A stretch of 24,654 bases of DNA from a virus, in the IMG/VR virus record IMGVR_UViG_3300042302_000282, positions 1-24,654 of that record; one strand, given 5' to 3'. The position numbers and the translations under genes were made by a program. Positions 22,683-24,654 of the stretch are shown piece after piece (the first letter of the stretch is position 1; the number at the start of each line of letters is the position of its first letter). The notes under the pieces are model-generated. The model did not search any database and was not told the DNA's origin. It saw nothing but the letters and a program-made list of their open reading frames with translations.

Positions 22683-23723
22683 CTATCCGTTCGGGTAATC
22701 GGGTAGACGACTGAAGGTAAGGTCAAGCGTTGTAAAGATAGGGACCATGCGTTCGTCAAAATGGCTGTGGTAAAGGCTAAAGTTATTAACAAAACCTAAA
22801 TATCGCAAGCCCTGTCCAAGATGCAGCTGGGTACGCCGCGCTGAAATATACCCAATATCGGAGGTAATTGGACCGCGAAGTTGTGATTTTAACTTAAACC
22901 CAAGCAAAGCTCCGAGCAAAAACTCTACGTCGTACATAGTGCCCTTTTTGTATATCTCGCTTTGTTCGGTAGGGCTGGGTTGGCGAGGTGCGTACAGGTT
23001 TTTAGGAGCCGACGCCTTAAGCTTTCCCGTGTCATCGTAGTACTTAAAGTCAAACTTACGGTTAAGGACCACCTTTATTGCAATGGTGCTCTGCGTAGTG
23101 TTGGCTCCGGTAAGGTTAAACTTCTCCATGCCTAGAGTCTCAAGGTTTGAGTCTACGTTAGGCACACCACCATACGCCATTGAGATAGCCTCTGGGTTGT
23201 AGTGAAACTGAAACCCATAACGCTTTGCCGCTTGAGGTCCCGCCGCGGGGAAAGTGCCGTCAAACACGGTTTCCTGTCCCGGCTCAACATGTATAAGCAG
23301 CATTCCCTTATGTCCACCAGCTTTTGTCCAAAGTTGATTTGGGTTGTTGACTGTGGTGGGCTCGTTGCTTGATTTCATGTTCATCGTAGTTTGGAACGTG
23401 TTTTTGGTTCCTTGGTAAAGCGCATAATACGCGTCTTTGGGCATACCGATGTTGTATTCGATAACGTTGGGGTCACCCGCGGGGATTGTGTACGACGGAG
23501 AGGCGGGAGGGACATAGGGCTGTACCACGGTTCCGTAGTTTGGGTTGCTGGAACTAAGAGCTGCCGCCTGTGCTTGAGCGCCTGCAATAATGCTTGCTTG
23601 ATACCTTGCTGCCGCCGGGGGCTGGGGGCGAAGCCGTGGTTTCGCCGCCACGGGGGTGGGGGGTCTATAAAACGACCGCCCCACCGTTGACCTAGCGGGT
23701 GTTGGTGGTCTATAAAAGCTCAC
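22683..23723 (-). CDS. Tail tube/tube-initiator-like protein with proline-rich N-terminus
   Basis: This is a 346-residue protein. Residues 1-80 are proline- and alanine-rich with a direct repeat SFYRPPTP (residues 2-9 and 17-24) and look disordered. The folded part has GHKGMLLIHVEPGQETVFDG, YGFQFHYNPEAISMAYGGVP and TIAIKVVLNRKFDF, then SARRTQLHLGQGLRYLG and DLTFSRLPDYPN. 'FxYNPxxI' followed by long beta strands is typical of contractile tube-initiator proteins (the Afp7 type, which in other systems carries its own LysM; here that is the next gene). GTG 23723 has AGGAG six bases upstream, inside the end of the tape measure gene. I infer it starts tube growth on the hub. Confidence 0.7.
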   Translation of the reverse strand: MSFYRPPTPARSTVGRSFYRPPTPVAAKPRLRPQPPAAARYQASIIAGAQAQAAALSSSNPNYGTVVQPYVPPASPSYTIPAGDPNVIEYNIGMPKDAYYALYQGTKNTFQTTMNMKSSNEPTTVNNPNQLWTKAGGHKGMLLIHVEPGQETVFDGTFPAAGPQAAKRYGFQFHYNPEAISMAYGGVPNVDSNLETLGMEKFNLTGANTTQSTIAIKVVLNRKFDFKYYDDTGKLKASAPKNLYAPRQPSPTEQSEIYKKGTMYDVEFLLGALLGFKLKSQLRGPITSDIGYISARRTQLHLGQGLRYLGFVNNFSLYHSHFDERMVPIFTTLDLTFSRLPDYPNG

Positions 23724-23725
23724 AG

Positions 23726-24654
23726 TTAACTCCTAGCCATGTTGTTAAGTAGGTTGTCGTCTTCTAAATACCGCTTCACTGTTTCGGCAAATTTTTGCGC
23801 CTCCGCCTGTGACGCTTCACCAATAGTGAGGTTAATTGTCACGTTGTTTCCTCCGCGACCCCTACCGCCGTAGCCCTGCTTAATAGCGTCGCGCCAAACG
23901 TCAGCCTGAGCGGAGGTCAGAATTGCTTCACCTGTGTGAACGTTTACCGGACCATCCTGTGCCACATACGAGTCGCCTGTCTTAGCGGACTTGGCATCTG
24001 GAAGGTACATTGCGTTCTGTCGTCCCGAAGGGGCTGAGCCCGAGGAGCCCATGTAGCCCCGTTTACCGGAGCTTGAAGAGTTGGACCTGCTTGTCGAAGA
24101 CATTCCTCGAGAGCTATTTCCAGAGGAAGTAAGACCTGAGGCTTTGGCAAAGTCTGGGGTTTTAGCAGAGACGCCGCTTAGTATCTGGTCTTGGGACATT
24201 ACCATTGCCGAAGCTGTCTGCGCTGGTGACGACGTTTCGGGCGTTCCCGTGGAGACTACCGCACCGCCACTTAAAACGGTCATCGGGTCGATAGCTCTAC
24301 CGTTTAGGTAGACACTAAAGTGCAGGTGAGGACCGGTTGAGTTTCCGGTGCTGCCCACCTTACCAATTTGCTGCCCCTGCGTTACTTTTGCGCCGTTTGA
24401 AGCACCCAACTGAGACATGTGTGCATACAGGGTTACGTAGCCGTTTCCGTGGTCAATCTTAACGGTGTTACCATACCCGCCGTTCCAACCCGAGTGAATG
24501 ACCGTACCGGAAGCGGAGGCGACAATGGTAGCCCCCATCCCCGCATCAATGTCAATACCATCGTGGTTAGATGAGGACATCTGACCACTATCCGTCATGA
24601 AGGGTTTGCGGGGACCAAACCCATCAACAATCTTGCCGTTAGCGGGCATGATAA
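23726..24654 (-). CDS. Tape measure protein C-terminal part with M23 peptidase domain (partial)
   Basis: Residues about 1-125 from the first visible Met form an M23 (LytM) zinc peptidase: FGPRKPF, NHDGIDID (H29, D33), LYAHMSQLG (H77) and GNSTGPHLHF (H108, H110). All metal and catalytic residues are there, so it should cut peptide bridges of peptidoglycan. A Ser/Gly-rich linker follows, then GEAILTSAQADVWRDAIKQG and NVTINLTIGEASQAEAQKF ending NNMARS, which resembles tape measure C-termini. The ATG at 24649 has no visible ribosome-binding site and the frame is open to the window edge (ATC before ATG), so I treat the protein as continuing upstream. The C-terminal location would place the peptidase near the tip for entry through the cell wall. 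Confidence 0.75.
   Translation of the reverse strand, partial: IMPANGKIVDGFGPRKPFMTDSGQMSSSNHDGIDIDAGMGATIVASASGTVIHSGWNGGYGNTVKIDHGNGYVTLYAHMSQLGASNGAKVTQGQQIGKVGSTGNSTGPHLHFSVYLNGRAIDPMTVLSGGAVVSTGTPETSSPAQTASAMVMSQDQILSGVSAKTPDFAKASGLTSSGNSSRGMSSTSRSNSSSSGKRGYMGSSGSAPSGRQNAMYLPDAKSAKTGDSYVAQDGPVNVHTGEAILTSAQADVWRDAIKQGYGGRGRGGNNVTINLTIGEASQAEAQKFAETVKRYLEDDNLLNNMARS

Noticed and set aside
22397-22792. Longer 131-residue version of the gp53/LysM-like protein, with a hydrophobic N-terminus
   Set aside because: The extra 39 residues come from the overlapping upstream gene; it would look like a signal peptide, but ATG 22675 directly after that gene's stop is more likely.

Overview
The window is part of the genome of a tailed bacteriophage with a contractile (myovirus-type) tail. 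Every gene I can support lies on the minus strand, so transcription runs from position 24654 towards position 1. Genes are packed tightly, with ATGA or TAATG overlaps and no gene-free stretch longer than about 90 bases. GTG and TTG starts occur. I saw no tRNA, integrase, CRISPR array or insertion sequence. The host cannot be read from the sequence. The fibre modules resemble those I know from aquatic phages, and an aquatic bacterial host, possibly actinobacterial, is only a guess.

Region 1 (24654 to 18819) is the tail-tube end and baseplate. In order of transcription it holds the C-terminal part of a tape measure protein with an intact M23 peptidase domain, a tube or tube-initiator-like protein, a small gp53/LysM-like wedge protein, a gp27/late-control-D-like hub, a gp25-like wedge, and a baseplate J (gp6-like) protein with an extra C-terminal cadherin-like beta-sandwich.

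Region 2 (18810 to 8974) is the spike and fibre cluster. A gp5-type OB-fold fused to a long fibre comes first, then a linker-type fibre protein, three tandem paralogous fibre-tip proteins, a small chaperone-like protein, a tail-collar protein with four HxH motifs, a short fibre protein, and an 1096-residue protein that joins a P2 gpI-like domain to a long beta-rich fibre. This block shares short modules between genes and has patches of much lower GC.

Region 3 (8964 to 8686) is a small membrane protein, a possible holin. Region 4 (8664 to 1) is a nearly complete replication module: a winged-helix initiator-like protein, a DnaC/IstB-type helicase loader, a SWIM zinc-finger protein, an unknown protein, a DnaB-type helicase, a DnaG-type primase, an SNF2-type helicase, an unknown protein, a MerR-like DNA-binding protein, a zinc-binding ssDNA-binding protein and the 3'-5' exonuclease part of a family A DNA polymerase that runs off the left edge.

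The most interesting signal is inside the initiator gene. Two 19-bp palindromic repeats sit 33 bp apart beside a 35% GC stretch that carries a perfect 10-bp palindrome and a 9-bp tandem repeat. This is the layout of a lambda-type origin embedded in its own initiator gene. A second is the trio of fibre-tip genes, whose conserved last codons carry the ribosome-binding site and overlapping start of the next gene, as if built to be duplicated as cassettes.
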